Source of the DNA: Oscillospiraceae bacterium
Lineage (GTDB): Bacteria > Bacillota > Clostridia > Oscillospirales > Oscillospiraceae
Length of the DNA: 64,000 bases
Direction of reading: 5' to 3'
NCBI GenBank assembly: GCA_902801295.1
Contig: CADCHN010000004.1
Coordinates: 54,639 to 118,638 of the forward strand
In this document: piece by piece, positions 53,437-62,662 of the stretch
Position numbering within the stretch: the first letter of the stretch is position 1
Layout of the letters: the number at the start of each line of letters is the position of its first letter
Made by a program: the position numbers and the translations under genes
The notes under the pieces: model-generated
Database searches by the model: none
What the model was told of the DNA's origin: nothing
What the model saw: only the letters and a program-made list of their open reading frames with translations

Positions 53437-55476
53437 ATGCCGATGGATAACAAATATGCAAAGCTGTATGAGCCGATCCAGCTTGGAAACGTAACGCTCA
53501 AAAATCGATTCATCATGGCGCCCATGTCTACCTGTGATAACCTGGGCTTTCATATGACGGACACGATGATCCGTTTCGTGGAGGAGCGCGCCAAGGGCGG
53601 TGTAGCCATGATCATGACCGAGTGCCAGGCCGTGGACAAGATCGACTCCATGACCTCCAACTACAAGACGGCCGGAACACCCAACCAGGAGAAAGAGTGG
53701 AAGAACTTCAACCAGCGCGTCAAGCGCCATGGTGTCAAGACCTGTGTTCAGTTGGGAGCGGGAGCCGGGCAGAACACTGTGGTTCCGCCGTTTGTCAAAG
53801 CCTTATCCGCAAGTGAGCTGCCGCTTTATTTCAAGCCCAACAAGCACACCACCGCCATGACGGTCAAGCAGATCCACGAACTGGTCGCAACCTTCGGCAA
53901 GGTGGCCGCCTCGGCCAAACGGGCGGGCTTTGACGCTGTGGAAATCCATGCGCATACCGGCTATATGCTTGATCAGTTTATCTCTGCCTGCTGGAATCAT
54001 CGAACCGATGAATATGGCGGGAGTGTGGAAAACCGGGCGCGCATCGTTGTTGAGATCATTGAGGAGATCCGTAAAAATGTGGGGCCTGAATACCCGATCA
54101 TTCTGCGCGTTTCCATGGATCACAAGATGCCCAACCAACGTACTCCGGAAGAAAGCATGGAACTGATCAAAGTCATCGACAAGACAAGTCTCACGGCCTA
54201 CGACGTAGACCTTGGCTGTTACGGATCCGGAGCCTGGGGCGTGACACCGGACTACTATGGCGACGCTGCGTTCCTGCCTGCTGCCAGAACCATCCGCAAG
54301 GTGACGGACAAACCGGTCATGTGTGCCGGCGCGCACACTCCGGACACCGCTCTGGAAGCGGTGGAGAAGGGAGAGATCGATTACGTGATGATCGGACGGC
54401 AGCTGATCGCGGATCCCCAGTTTCTCAACAAGGTTCAAGAAGGCCGCATGGAGGATGTCCGCCCCTGCCTGCGCTGCAACAACTACTGCATCTGCCATTT
54501 CTTCAAGCTCCTTCCACTGTCCTGTGCGGTGAATCCCGCTGCGGCAGACGAGGAAATGATGAACATTCCGCGCACCGCCAAGCCTCAGAACGTTGTCGTA
54601 ATCGGAGGCGGCCCCGGCGGCATGGAGGCTGCAATCCTGGCTGCCAATGCCGGCCACAGGGTCACACTTTACGACAAAGCGGATAAGCTGGGCGGGCAGA
54701 TGAATGTGGCATCGACTCCGTCGTTCAAGGGGCAGATGAAAAAGCTCCTGGCTTACCTGGAACGGGAAGTGGAAAAGAGCGGGGCGGAAGTCGTTCTGAA
54801 TACGGCGATCACGCCGGATTCCCCAGAGCTCAGCAAGGCTGATCAAATCGTCGTGGCTTTGGGAGCGGACCCTATCTTTCCCAAGATCCCCGGAATCGAC
54901 CGCAATAACGTAATTGAAGTGCAAGAGGCGCACACCAGTCGTGCACAGGATATCAAGGGCGAGAAGATCGTTGTCCTGGGCGGCGGCTTCTCCGGCTGCG
55001 AAATGGCGTTGGAGCTCGCTCAGGAGGGGAAGCAGGTCACGCTTGTGGAAATGACGGACAAGCTTGCCGCAAAAGCCAATCCCGAAAACGGCACCGCTTT
55101 GCGTTTGCTGCTGAACCAGTATAAGGTGGTTCAGCGGTTAAAGACGAAGGTGGTATCCTTCGCGGACGATGGAGTCGTCGTGGAAACAAACGACGGCCGT
55201 CAGGAGACGATTCCGGCAGATACGGCCATTGTTGCGTTTGGTACGAGGCCGCTGTCCGCTGCCGCTCAAGCAATCAAGGAACGATATCCCCAGGCTGTGA
55301 TTGTAGGCGATTGTACCGGCGAGGTTGGACTGGTAGGCGACGCGATCCACGATGCCTATGAGGCGGTTTGGCTCTTTGATGGCGACATTTCCAAAAAGAA
55401 AAAGTATTTGAAGAAAAGGAAGAGCCAGGAAAAGTTTAAGCTCATGCTGTCCTCCTACATCATGCCGCATAAGTAA
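53437..55476 (+). CDS. OYE-type FMN/FAD/4Fe-4S oxidoreductase (BaiCD/BaiH/FadH-like)
   Basis: A 679-residue three-part flavoprotein. Residues 1-340 form a TIM barrel: LYEPIQLGNVTLKNRFIMAP, EIHAHTGYMLDQFISACWNH, and IGRQLIADPQFLNKV. A 4Fe-4S site follows in CLRCNNYCICHFF and LSCAVNP. Residues about 385-640 form FAD/NAD domains with VVVIGGGPGGMEAAILAANA and VVLGGGFSGCEMALELA. This is the architecture of 2,4-dienoyl-CoA reductase and of BaiCD/BaiH. The substrate is unknown; bile-acid or enoate reduction is only a possibility. GGAGG lies four bases before ATG 53437; ATG 53443 is an equally possible start. Confidence 0.9.
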   Translation: MPMDNKYAKLYEPIQLGNVTLKNRFIMAPMSTCDNLGFHMTDTMIRFVEERAKGGVAMIMTECQAVDKIDSMTSNYKTAGTPNQEKEWKNFNQRVKRHGVKTCVQLGAGAGQNTVVPPFVKALSASELPLYFKPNKHTTAMTVKQIHELVATFGKVAASAKRAGFDAVEIHAHTGYMLDQFISACWNHRTDEYGGSVENRARIVVEIIEEIRKNVGPEYPIILRVSMDHKMPNQRTPEESMELIKVIDKTSLTAYDVDLGCYGSGAWGVTPDYYGDAAFLPAARTIRKVTDKPVMCAGAHTPDTALEAVEKGEIDYVMIGRQLIADPQFLNKVQEGRMEDVRPCLRCNNYCICHFFKLLPLSCAVNPAAADEEMMNIPRTAKPQNVVVIGGGPGGMEAAILAANAGHRVTLYDKADKLGGQMNVASTPSFKGQMKKLLAYLEREVEKSGAEVVLNTAITPDSPELSKADQIVVALGADPIFPKIPGIDRNNVIEVQEAHTSRAQDIKGEKIVVLGGGFSGCEMALELAQEGKQVTLVEMTDKLAAKANPENGTALRLLLNQYKVVQRLKTKVVSFADDGVVVETNDGRQETIPADTAIVAFGTRPLSAAAQAIKERYPQAVIVGDCTGEVGLVGDAIHDAYEAVWLFDGDISKKKKYLKKRKSQEKFKLMLSSYIMPHK

Positions 55477-55653
55477 TTCTTCCGTTTAGATTGGTTAAGC
55501 GCTTCACTCAGTGATGAGCAGAAGAGGCTCTTTGAGGATGCCCAACGCGAGGCCAGTGTCCTAACTGATATTGAAACTTTTTCGTACTCGTTTAAGTTCA
55601 GAGCGAAGTTCTTGCTTGGCATGCTGACTGACAGCCCCATAAAAGAAGTCTAA
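55477..55653 (+). pseudogene. DUF6809-like element protein, 3' remnant
   Basis: Directly after the reductase stop, in the same frame, the sequence reads LDWLSASLSDEQKRLFEDAQ and ends FKFRAKFLLGMLTDSPIKEV. This resembles the C-terminus of small mobile-element proteins of the DUF6809 type. No start codon precedes it, so it is a leftover. Confidence 0.45.
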
Positions 55654-55662
55654 ACATAAAAG

Positions 55663-55704
55663 AATGTGCCGGAAAGAGTTGAGAGGCTCCTTCCGGCACA
55701 TTTT
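55663..55704. terminator. Bidirectional rho-independent terminator
   Basis: AATGTGCCGGAA (55663-55674) pairs with TTCCGGCACATT (55691-55702), followed by T-rich sequence. It serves the OYE operon and the convergent HipA-like gene. Confidence 0.8.
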
Positions 55705-55705
55705 C

Positions 55706-56702
55706 TTATTTGATAATCAAACTGATCTGGCGCTGTACAAGACGGCTGAGCAATTCGAGCCTGTTTTCGCTGATCGGGATTCTCGGATGGTTTTCAAACT
55801 GGAAGTCCTTTAGCTTTTCCAGGTCGGCGCGGATTTCATCTGTCATCAGACCGCGAGGCACGGTTGTTATCAAATACCGGCGCCATGCCGATGATCGCCA
55901 TGGTCTGGTTATCAAACAGGAAGCCAAAGTTTCCGTAGTGACGATCCGGGTTCAGCGTCAGCGCGTCGAGCACACACATCCGGCGAAAGTCACTGTCGCT
56001 GCCGAGAGCCTGGCAAAAGACCAGCAGGCGCGGGATGGTCTGCTCTCCATGGAACACAGCACTGGCCTTGGCAAGACCTGTCGCTTCCGTCGTGAACAGC
56101 GGGCACTTGCTCACGAGCTTATCATGATAAAGTTCTAGATCATACTGCACCGCGTTCGGGCAGACGCGCTGTGCCAGCTGCGATACCAGGAATTCAGATA
56201 CCGGTTCGATCACATGCAGGCCGCTGCCGCTTTTATAAAGCCAGATCCCGTCTGAATCACGAACCCAACACTTGGCATAATAGCCGTCCGTTCCGAACTC
56301 CGGCGAGGTCGAAGAGAGATCGGTCTCGCTGATCACGCCGTCAAAGGCGGCCTCGCTCACAAGCTGGTCAAACTCGTTTTGGTACAGGGAAACGCTGTTC
56401 CAGCAGAGATCACTGTCCGCCTCTTTCACCCAGAAGGTGTCATTCAGAGACAGGGCGTGGGTAACACGGAGAAAGCCCTCCAGATCGTCACAACCGTATC
56501 GTTCCAGCAGCTCTTTGATATGTTTGCGGTGCTTAGGAGCCTGCCGACGAGCGAGGAAATCGCCGAGCCTGCCATAGCCGATCGGACGCAGATCAGTCAG
56601 CCATTCGAGTTCCGAAAACTCCGGTTCGTCAAAGGCGTTGCGCTCGCAGGCAAAGCGGAGCATGGGCAGATCCCGGTTCATCAATACATATTCTCTTGTC
56701 AT
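55706..56702 (-). pseudogene. HipA-like serine/threonine kinase, internally deleted and frameshifted
   Basis: ATG 56702 follows GGGAGG. The first 280 residues include a HipA/CtkA-type kinase fold with DGYYAKCWVRDSDGIWLYKS (ATP-binding lysine), LTLNPDRHYGNFGFLFDN (catalytic D and N) and MAPVFDNNRA (metal-binding D). The frame then ends at 55836, whereas the C-terminal tail, LMTDEIRADLEKLKDFQFEN to the end at 55706, continues in another frame. Relatives have a further segment between these parts, so an internal piece of unknown length is missing. The adjacent small upstream gene could be its antitoxin-like partner. Confidence 0.78.
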
Positions 56703-56775
56703 GCTTCCGCCTCCCTTCGTGTGTATTGTAGCGCGGATTTAGGGCTTTTACAATGCTTTTCCTCGCACATCTTCT

Positions 56776-56952
56776 CTATTCCAGAGGAGTTTTGCCACAC
56801 CTTTTTTCTTCGTCCAGATAGGATCGGAGAATCCTCTCCATGGCCATCGTGACCGTCTGGCCTTTTTCCTCGGCGTATGCGCGGAGGTCTTCCATGACCT
56901 GGCGATCGACGTAGAAGCTGATCTTCTCGCCGTCTTTCTTAGCTCTGGCCAT
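56776..56952 (-). CDS. Small RHH-like protein, possible antitoxin
   Basis: A 58-residue intact protein: MARAKKDGEKISFYVDRQVM, EDLRAYAEEKGQTV and MAMERILRSYLDEEKR. The pattern of a basic N-terminal strand followed by two helices matches ribbon-helix-helix DNA-binding proteins. Its ATG overlaps the end of the restriction-modification gene region by only a base or so of spacing (TGATATGG), and it precedes the HipA-like kinase by 73 bases. It is therefore placed as regulator or antitoxin for that kinase. Confidence 0.7.
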   Translation of the reverse strand: MARAKKDGEKISFYVDRQVMEDLRAYAEEKGQTVTMAMERILRSYLDEEKRCGKTPLE

Positions 56953-56953
56953 A

Positions 56954-59691
56954 TCAGTTGCCCTCCTTTGCAGTGAGCTCCTGATACATCTTCATCAGAG
57001 CAGCCACGCAGTCTGATTCGGTGAAGTTCTTGATTGGAAAACCATAGGCTGCCATGACGGCGCGGTCGTTGGCCTGATGAGCCTTGCGAAGCTCTGGTGG
57101 CATGGTCAGTTCATCGTAGAGGTCGGCCAGACTGGCGTCGGGATAAAGCGCGCGGGCGTCCAGAATGGCCTGCGCCGTCTGCTCGATCTTTGCCTTCTGT
57201 TCGTCGGTGGGATTCGGCCATGGGAAGTTGTTGTAGACGGCAGGAGAATACCTGTAATCGCTCTTAAGTCTTCCTGCTACGGTTCTCGTCCACGCCATAT
57301 GCACATTAGAACTCATGATACCAAACATGTACTTCGTCGCATTGGGAATCATGTAGTTCGTGTCTCCACATACGATATCGGGACAAATAAAACCAAATGG
57401 AATATACTTTCTGTTTTCGGAAGACACTCTTGGAATAACCATATAAGAGGATTTCGACTGCCTGTTCTGACAAAATAGATAAGGGTAATCTGCCATTCTG
57501 CGTATTCTGTCACTATTGCTTGCCAAACGAAGTTGTTTTATTCTTTCCAGCCTTTCTTTGACTTCCTGTATTCCAGCATAATCTTTTGGATTGCCGTCTT
57601 GGAACCAGAAACAATATCTGTTATATACACCCTGCGGCTCATTTAGGAACTCTTTACCACCTAGAAATGGCCTGATATATTTTTCAAGAACAGAGTACTT
57701 TTTTTCGAGGTCATTCTTTTCTGCCGCCGACAAGAAAAAGTTTCCACCGTCAGTCGGTTCGCTCCCCTTCACCATTTTTGGATTTTCCGATACCATGAAA
57801 GAAGAACGATTGTTAATCCAAACATCATCAGCTTCTTTCAAGTACGGATTAATGTGCTGAGCTTTTATTATAATGTCGTTATCAAAAATGATTTTTACCT
57901 TCTGCACACCTTTTAGGCTAAATCCTACTATTACGCAATGTACGGCAGCCTTCTCAGATGCTTCACTATTCCAAACAAAAGTTCGATACGCAAAGATAAT
58001 CTCTGCACCTCTATCCATCATGCCTTTCCAGAATGTTGGGACAGATTCTCCTTGACAAATAGAGTTCGTTGAGACGAAAGCCGTATAGATAGGATGCCCT
58101 GCAGCAATCATGCATTCAAGAGCTTTTCGATACCAACAAATCACATAATCTTGCTTTGTTTCAGGAGATCCGCTTCCAAAGACAGCGACCATATCTTCAC
58201 TTTGAGCCTTGTTACGAAGCGCCTGCCCCACGAACGGCGGGTTGCCCATAATGTAGTTCAGCCTGGTCTTATCCACCACGCTCTCCCAATCCAGGCGCAG
58301 GGCGTTGCCTTCCACGATGTTAGCGTTGGTCTTCAGCGGCAGGAAGTTCAGATCAAGGAGCAGGATCTTCTCCGTCTCCTTCATCATCTGGCTCTCCGCG
58401 ATCCAGAGGGCGGTCTTGGCAACAGTCACAGCAAAATCGTTAATCTCAATGCCGTGGAATTGGGCGATACTGACCTGAATGGGATCGGTGACCGCGTCCA
58501 TGCTGATCTGACCGCGATACAGCTCGGAGATCACTTCGTTTTTCCAGAGAAGCGAGCTTTTTTTGGAAGGCAAGAAGGCTTTTCTCTTTTGTTTTCCAGA
58601 CGGGAACCGCCTTGATTTCGTCCAGTTCCGCCGTCAGCTCGTTCAGGAACAGCGGATCAATGACCTTATGGATGTTCTCAATGCTGGTGTAGTGCATGCC
58701 GCCGCTGCGACGGGTCTCCGGGTTCAGGGTGGATTCGAATACGGCGCCGAAAATCGTCGGGCTGATTTCCGACCAGTCAAAGTCCGCCGAGGCGCGGCGG
58801 AGCAGCAGATCGCGCAGCTCTTCCGTGAAGGGCGGGATGATGACCGTCTCGTCGGCAAACAGGCCGCCGTTGACATAGGGAGGCGGCCAGCAAGGGATCA
58901 TCGTCTTTCAAATAGGGGTCGCGCTCTTCGGCCTTTTGATTGAGTATCTTAAAAAGCTGCGTCAGCCCCTTGCGCATGTCCTTCACAGCAAACTGCGCCA
59001 TGTAGTCGTGGAACATCATGTGACGGCCGAAGATGCCCGCGTCCTCGGCATACAGGCAGAACACCAGGCGCACACAGAGCTTGTTCAGGTGTTTCAGCGT
59101 CTCCGGGTCCTCGGGATCGTGGTACTGCTTCAGCAGCCCGTCATACAGCAGACCGACCACTTCGCCGGCTTTGATGGAAATCTCCATCTCACGCTGCAGG
59201 TGCACATTCCCCTTGTCTACCAGAAAGGACAGGCGGTAGTATTCCTTTTCCAAATCGGCCAGTTTGATTTTCTCCGGATCACCGTGGGGCTTCTCCATAT
59301 CATAGACATAGAACTCCTGGAAGTTGCAGGTAACGACCCAGCGCGGATGCTGGGAGAGCGGGAGCTCTGTAATGTACTTCTTGGCCTGCTGAAAGGGGTT
59401 TAGCATGGAGCCGTCCGACTGCCGGATCGGCTTGTTAAGATCCTTCCCGCTGCCTTTCTGCTCGATCATGACTTTCGTTTCGGCAATATATCCGTCGATA
59501 AAACCGGTGGAGCTGTCCAGCTTCACCTGATCTTCAAACGTGATGAACTTCTCCGGCTCGGCCACACCGAAGACATCACGAAGCAGAGAGAGCCAAAACT
59601 TCTGGCTTTCTCCCTTCTCGTAGCCTTTGTCTTCCCAATATTTCGCAAAAGCCTTTGCCGCTGCTTTCTGCTTCGCTTCAGTCAATGCCAC
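56954..59691 (-). pseudogene. MmeI-type restriction-methylation enzyme, broken in two places
   Basis: GTG 59691 follows GAGGTG. Segment 1 has an MmeI-like N-terminal nuclease (GFIDGYIAETKVMIEQKGSG, the D...E-x-K site) and a helical spacer ending DDDPLLAA. Near 58885 two bases of an FPYVNGG motif appear lost and segment 2 resumes as YVNGGLFADETVIIPPF up to FQKKLASL. Near 58560 a second break removes the S-adenosylmethionine motif (FDPACGSGNF in relatives); segment 3 continues ENEVISELYRGQ-like, with NYIMGNPPFVG (catalytic motif IV) and the target-recognition part. Type IIL enzymes cut and methylate with one polypeptide; as written this one lacks its cofactor-binding motif. Confidence 0.82.
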
Positions 59692-59732
59692 TGAAATCAC
59701 CTCAAAATCATACTACGGCAATTATAACGCAA

Positions 59733-60554
59733 TTATATAGATAAATCAATCTTTATCTCTCGTTTGTTGGGCTGGCTCTTAAGGAGAGAAGACTTTTTCA
59801 GAATGTTGATCAGGCTGACGAATTCGTCCTTAGACAGCTTATCGTAGTTGATGCCCAGCTGCTTGCAGAACAGGCGGGCCTGGCGCTCCTCTGGGCTGCC
59901 CTCATAGCTCATGGCGGCTTCCAGCTCCTGACGTGCAGTGTCGGAGGGGTTGACCGCATCTGCGGTGGTTGAGTCCTTCTTATGCGCTTCCCGGATATCC
60001 GCGATGATCTTATCAAGATCGTCATGCACGACTCTGCTGAAATACTCGTCCTCATTGATCTGGGCCAGATCCAGCGTCCGCATGTACAGATCGTTATCGC
60101 CGGGGTTGTGCTTCTCCATGACCGTTTTCCGCGCCTCGGCCAAGACGATGTTCATATCGTGCACCCGCATAGCCGCGATCCGATCCACGCAGATCTCCGT
60201 GTCCACTATCAGGCGCTGAAAATCCGGATGCGTGGCGATCTCACACAGCAGGCGGTTATTGATTATCCCGCTTGCCAACAGCTTCATCATATCATCACTC
60301 AGGTGCAGACCGGCCAGGTCTGTGTCTGGGTGATTTTTTATTTCCGAGACGCCCAGCAGGTAATCCGTGGATACCCCGTAGAACTCTGCGAGCGTCACGA
60401 TACTGAACGGGCTGATGTCCTTGTAATCATCGGCTTCATAGCTGCCGAGGGCGGATTTGGAAAGCCCGGTGGCCTCGGCCAACTCTTCCAGGGTCAGATG
60501 ACGCTCCACGCGCAGATCCTTCAGGCGCTCGGGAATGGACAGCTTTACGTACAT
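59733..60554 (-). CDS. XRE-family regulator with large C-terminal domain
   Basis: A 273-residue protein, intact. The N-terminal HTH has PERLKDLRVERHLTLEELAE and ATGLSKSALGSYEADDYKDI, then FYGVSTDYLLGVSEIKNHPD. The 200-residue helical C-terminal part (LHLSDDMMKLLASGIINNRL) is of a type common in regulators of conjugative elements and restriction loci. ATG 60554 follows AAGGAG, with a -10 TATACT at 60594-60599. It lies upstream of the MmeI-type gene on the same strand, 41 bases apart, so it probably controls that gene. Confidence 0.8.
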   Translation of the reverse strand: MYVKLSIPERLKDLRVERHLTLEELAEATGLSKSALGSYEADDYKDISPFSIVTLAEFYGVSTDYLLGVSEIKNHPDTDLAGLHLSDDMMKLLASGIINNRLLCEIATHPDFQRLIVDTEICVDRIAAMRVHDMNIVLAEARKTVMEKHNPGDNDLYMRTLDLAQINEDEYFSRVVHDDLDKIIADIREAHKKDSTTADAVNPSDTARQELEAAMSYEGSPEERQARLFCKQLGINYDKLSKDEFVSLINILKKSSLLKSQPNKREIKIDLSI

Positions 60555-60599
60555 TTTCGTTCTCTCCTTCGCTGAAAAACAAGGCTTTTTAACAGTATA

Positions 60600-60930
60600 C
60601 CACATGATTTCCTTGATCGTGGAATTATTTGCTTTTTGCCCCTGTTTTCCTACATCCCGGATATACGGGAGGAGGCCTTTTTTCTTGGTACGATACGGTT
60701 CGACAAGTGAATGACCGTCCGAACTGAGATAAACCGCGAAGATCTCGCAAGAGGGAGCGCGGCCCCTACGGGGCCGACGGCACAGCGCCGAGCAGGGTTG
60801 CCTGTCAGGAAACAGGGAGGGAAGAACGGCAAGCGGCAAAGGGAGATTTCGTTTTTAAATAACTGCTCTATTACAATGGGATAGGCAAGAAGCTTGGCTC
60901 TGGCTGGGCTTTTTGTCATTTCACGCCCAA
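60600..60930. other. Intergenic region before the IS110 element
   Basis: No supported gene. It contains a GC hairpin CGGCCCC-TAC-GGGGCCG (60760-60776). The left end of the IS110 element probably lies in the last part but could not be placed. Confidence 0.4.
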
Positions 60931-61125
60931 GCTACAATAAGAGGAGCAATTGGTTGGCCAAACTGCATTTGGGCGATCGTGCCCCTAAGTGAGACTGTCA
61001 GCCATCCTCTTGTTGTAGCGTTCGGTTTTAGCAGGTTGAGCCCAATGTGTTCGCGTTACCAAATAGGCTGAATCGGCAGTGAGATTGGATGGCCCTACCG
61101 ATTGCAAAAAAATAATCTGGAGGTA
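60931..61125 (+). ncRNA. Candidate IS110 bridge RNA region
   Basis: GCTACAATAAGAGGA (60931-60945) pairs with TCCTCTTGTTGTAGC (61005-61019): 15 bp with one G-U pair. The 59 enclosed bases can form smaller stems (GGGC with GCCC at 60971-60984, TTGG with CCAA at 60950-60961). A second structure, AATCGG with CCGATT, lies at 61071-61103. In IS110 elements the bridge RNA is encoded between the left end and the transposase, as here. Guide loops were not assigned. Part of the stem contains TACAAT, so the exact transcript start is unclear. Confidence 0.4.
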
Positions 61126-61130
61126 AGCCT

Positions 61131-62339
61131 ATGAACGCAGTCGGAATCGACGTTTCAAAGGGGAAAAGCACAGTTGCTGCCATGCGCCCCTTCGGAGAGG
61201 TCGTTCTCAGTCCTTATGAAGTGTCTCACACGAACGAAGATCTGCATGATCTGGCAGCGATGATCAAAAGTCTGCCAGGAGAAACCCGGGTGGTCATGGA
61301 ATACACAGGGTGTTACCATGCCCCGGTTACTAAAGTACTTTGCAAAGCCGGGATCTATGTTTCCGTTGTCAATCCACTTTTGGTAAAGGATTACGGGAAC
61401 AACAGCTTAAGACGAGCGAAGACGGACAAAAAGGACGCCGTGAAGTTAGCCAACTATGCATTGGACCGTTGGCTGTCACTTCCCCGGTATTACCCGGATG
61501 AAGATGCGAGGCTCATGCTCAAAACAGCATACCGCCAGTACGAGCAGGTTGTTGGTATCCAAACCATGCAGAAAAACAATCTCATTTCGCTGCTGGATTC
61601 TGTTTTCCCAGCTGCAAACCGCTTGTTTTCCAGCCCTCCGCGGGAAGATGGTCATATAAAATGGGTGGATTTTCTGGAAAGGTTTTGGCACTGCGAGTGC
61701 GTTTGCGGTCTCTCGCAGAAGCGCTTCACAGAGTGCTACCGGACTTGGTGCCGTAAACAGGGATACCATTTCAGCGAGGACAAGGCTCATGACATTTATT
61801 CCGAAGCATGCAGTCACGTCAGTGTCATGCCGAAGTGTGAAGGTACAGAATTCATCATAAAGCAAGCGATTGCTCAGCTTCAGTCCACTTCAGCCGCTGT
61901 TGCCGCGCTGCGAAAGCAGATGCAAGCGCTGGCTTCGACGCTGCCGGAATATTCTGTCGTCATTGGTATGTACGGCGTCGGTCCCGTCCTCGGCCCTCAG
62001 CTCATGGCCGAGATCGGCGATGTGCGGCGATTCCACTCAAAAGGTGCTCTGGTGGCTTTCGCTGGGCTGGATGCGCCGGCCTTCCAATCCGGGCAGTTAA
62101 ATGTGAGGAGCCGAAGCATCTCGAAGCGTGGCTCGCCGTCACTTCGCAGAACACTGTTCCTTGTTATGTCTGTCATTCTTCAGAACTCGCCGGAGGGCGA
62201 ACCCGTTTACCAGTTCATGAGCCGAAAGCGCGCTGAAGGCAAGCCATACAAGGTCTACATGATGGCATCTGCCGGCAAGTTTCTGCGTAGGTATTATGCG
62301 ATCGTCAAAAAACATCTCAACGAACTAGAAGAAGACTAA
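61131..62339 (+). CDS. IS110-family transposase
   Basis: A 402-residue transposase. The N-terminal RuvC-like DEDD domain shows VGIDVSKGKSTVAA (first D), VVMEYTGCYH (E), and RAKTDKKDAVKLANYAL (D-x2-D). The C-terminal Transposase_20 domain has SVVIGMYGVGPVLGPQLMAE and FAGLDAPAFQSGQ, then RSRSISKRGSPSLRRTLF, where the conserved serine acts as nucleophile. Length is typical and the gene appears intact. It starts after GGAGG. Working with its guide RNA it would recombine the element into short target sequences. Confidence 0.93.
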   Translation: MNAVGIDVSKGKSTVAAMRPFGEVVLSPYEVSHTNEDLHDLAAMIKSLPGETRVVMEYTGCYHAPVTKVLCKAGIYVSVVNPLLVKDYGNNSLRRAKTDKKDAVKLANYALDRWLSLPRYYPDEDARLMLKTAYRQYEQVVGIQTMQKNNLISLLDSVFPAANRLFSSPPREDGHIKWVDFLERFWHCECVCGLSQKRFTECYRTWCRKQGYHFSEDKAHDIYSEACSHVSVMPKCEGTEFIIKQAIAQLQSTSAAVAALRKQMQALASTLPEYSVVIGMYGVGPVLGPQLMAEIGDVRRFHSKGALVAFAGLDAPAFQSGQLNVRSRSISKRGSPSLRRTLFLVMSVILQNSPEGEPVYQFMSRKRAEGKPYKVYMMASAGKFLRRYYAIVKKHLNELEED

Positions 62340-62396
62340 CCCGGTTTACAACAGAAGGTCGGCCGCCGTCAAAAATGCAGATGCTTAGCGGTCTGG

Positions 62397-62429
62397 TTGT
62401 TGTGCGCTCTTTTGCGCACAACAATTTTT
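62397..62429 (+). terminator. Rho-independent terminator after the transposase
   Basis: TTGTTGTGCGC (62397-62407) pairs with GCGCACAACAA (62414-62424), six-base loop, then T5. Confidence 0.85.
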
Positions 62430-62504
62430 ATATTTGCTGCTTTTGAGACTTGACTTTTATTAGCAGGTCTCACTTTTCGGGAGCTGAGAAAGGAGGTGAA
62501 CCCT

Positions 62505-62662
62505 GTGACAAACATTTTTGCGGCTGTGCCGGAACGCTGGAACAGCGCATCCGTGCCGTAGAACCCATGGCCGACGGCAAAATGGATCAGCCGGAGGAAC
62601 GCTTGACCCGGCTGACCCGGGAAGAAAACGCAAGCGGAAATCATGTTAAGGAGGATATTTAA
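62505..62662 (+). pseudogene. Small coiled-coil-like gene upstream of parM, apparently frameshifted
   Basis: AAAGGAGG is followed by GTG 62505, but that frame (TNIFAAVPERW) stops after 18 codons at 62561. The next frame continues LEQRIRAVEPMADGKMDQPE and RLTRLTREENASG and ends in a TAATG overlap with the parM start, the arrangement of a coupled gene. A shift near 62535 would join them into a protein of about 50 residues. Weakly supported. Confidence 0.35.

Larger units (their letters stand above)
60900..62460 (+). mobile_element. IS110-family insertion sequence
   Basis: A complete IS110-type transposase gene with about 200 bases of structured upstream DNA and a terminator downstream. IS110 elements lack terminal inverted repeats, so the ends given are estimates. 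The right end contains TTGACT (62450-62455), a possible -35 that would be brought beside a left-end -10 in the circular form. Confidence 0.65.

Noticed and set aside
60650..60919. An 89-codon minus-strand frame before the IS110 element
   Set aside because: No ribosome site, residues look like translated non-coding GC-rich sequence, and it overlaps a hairpin.
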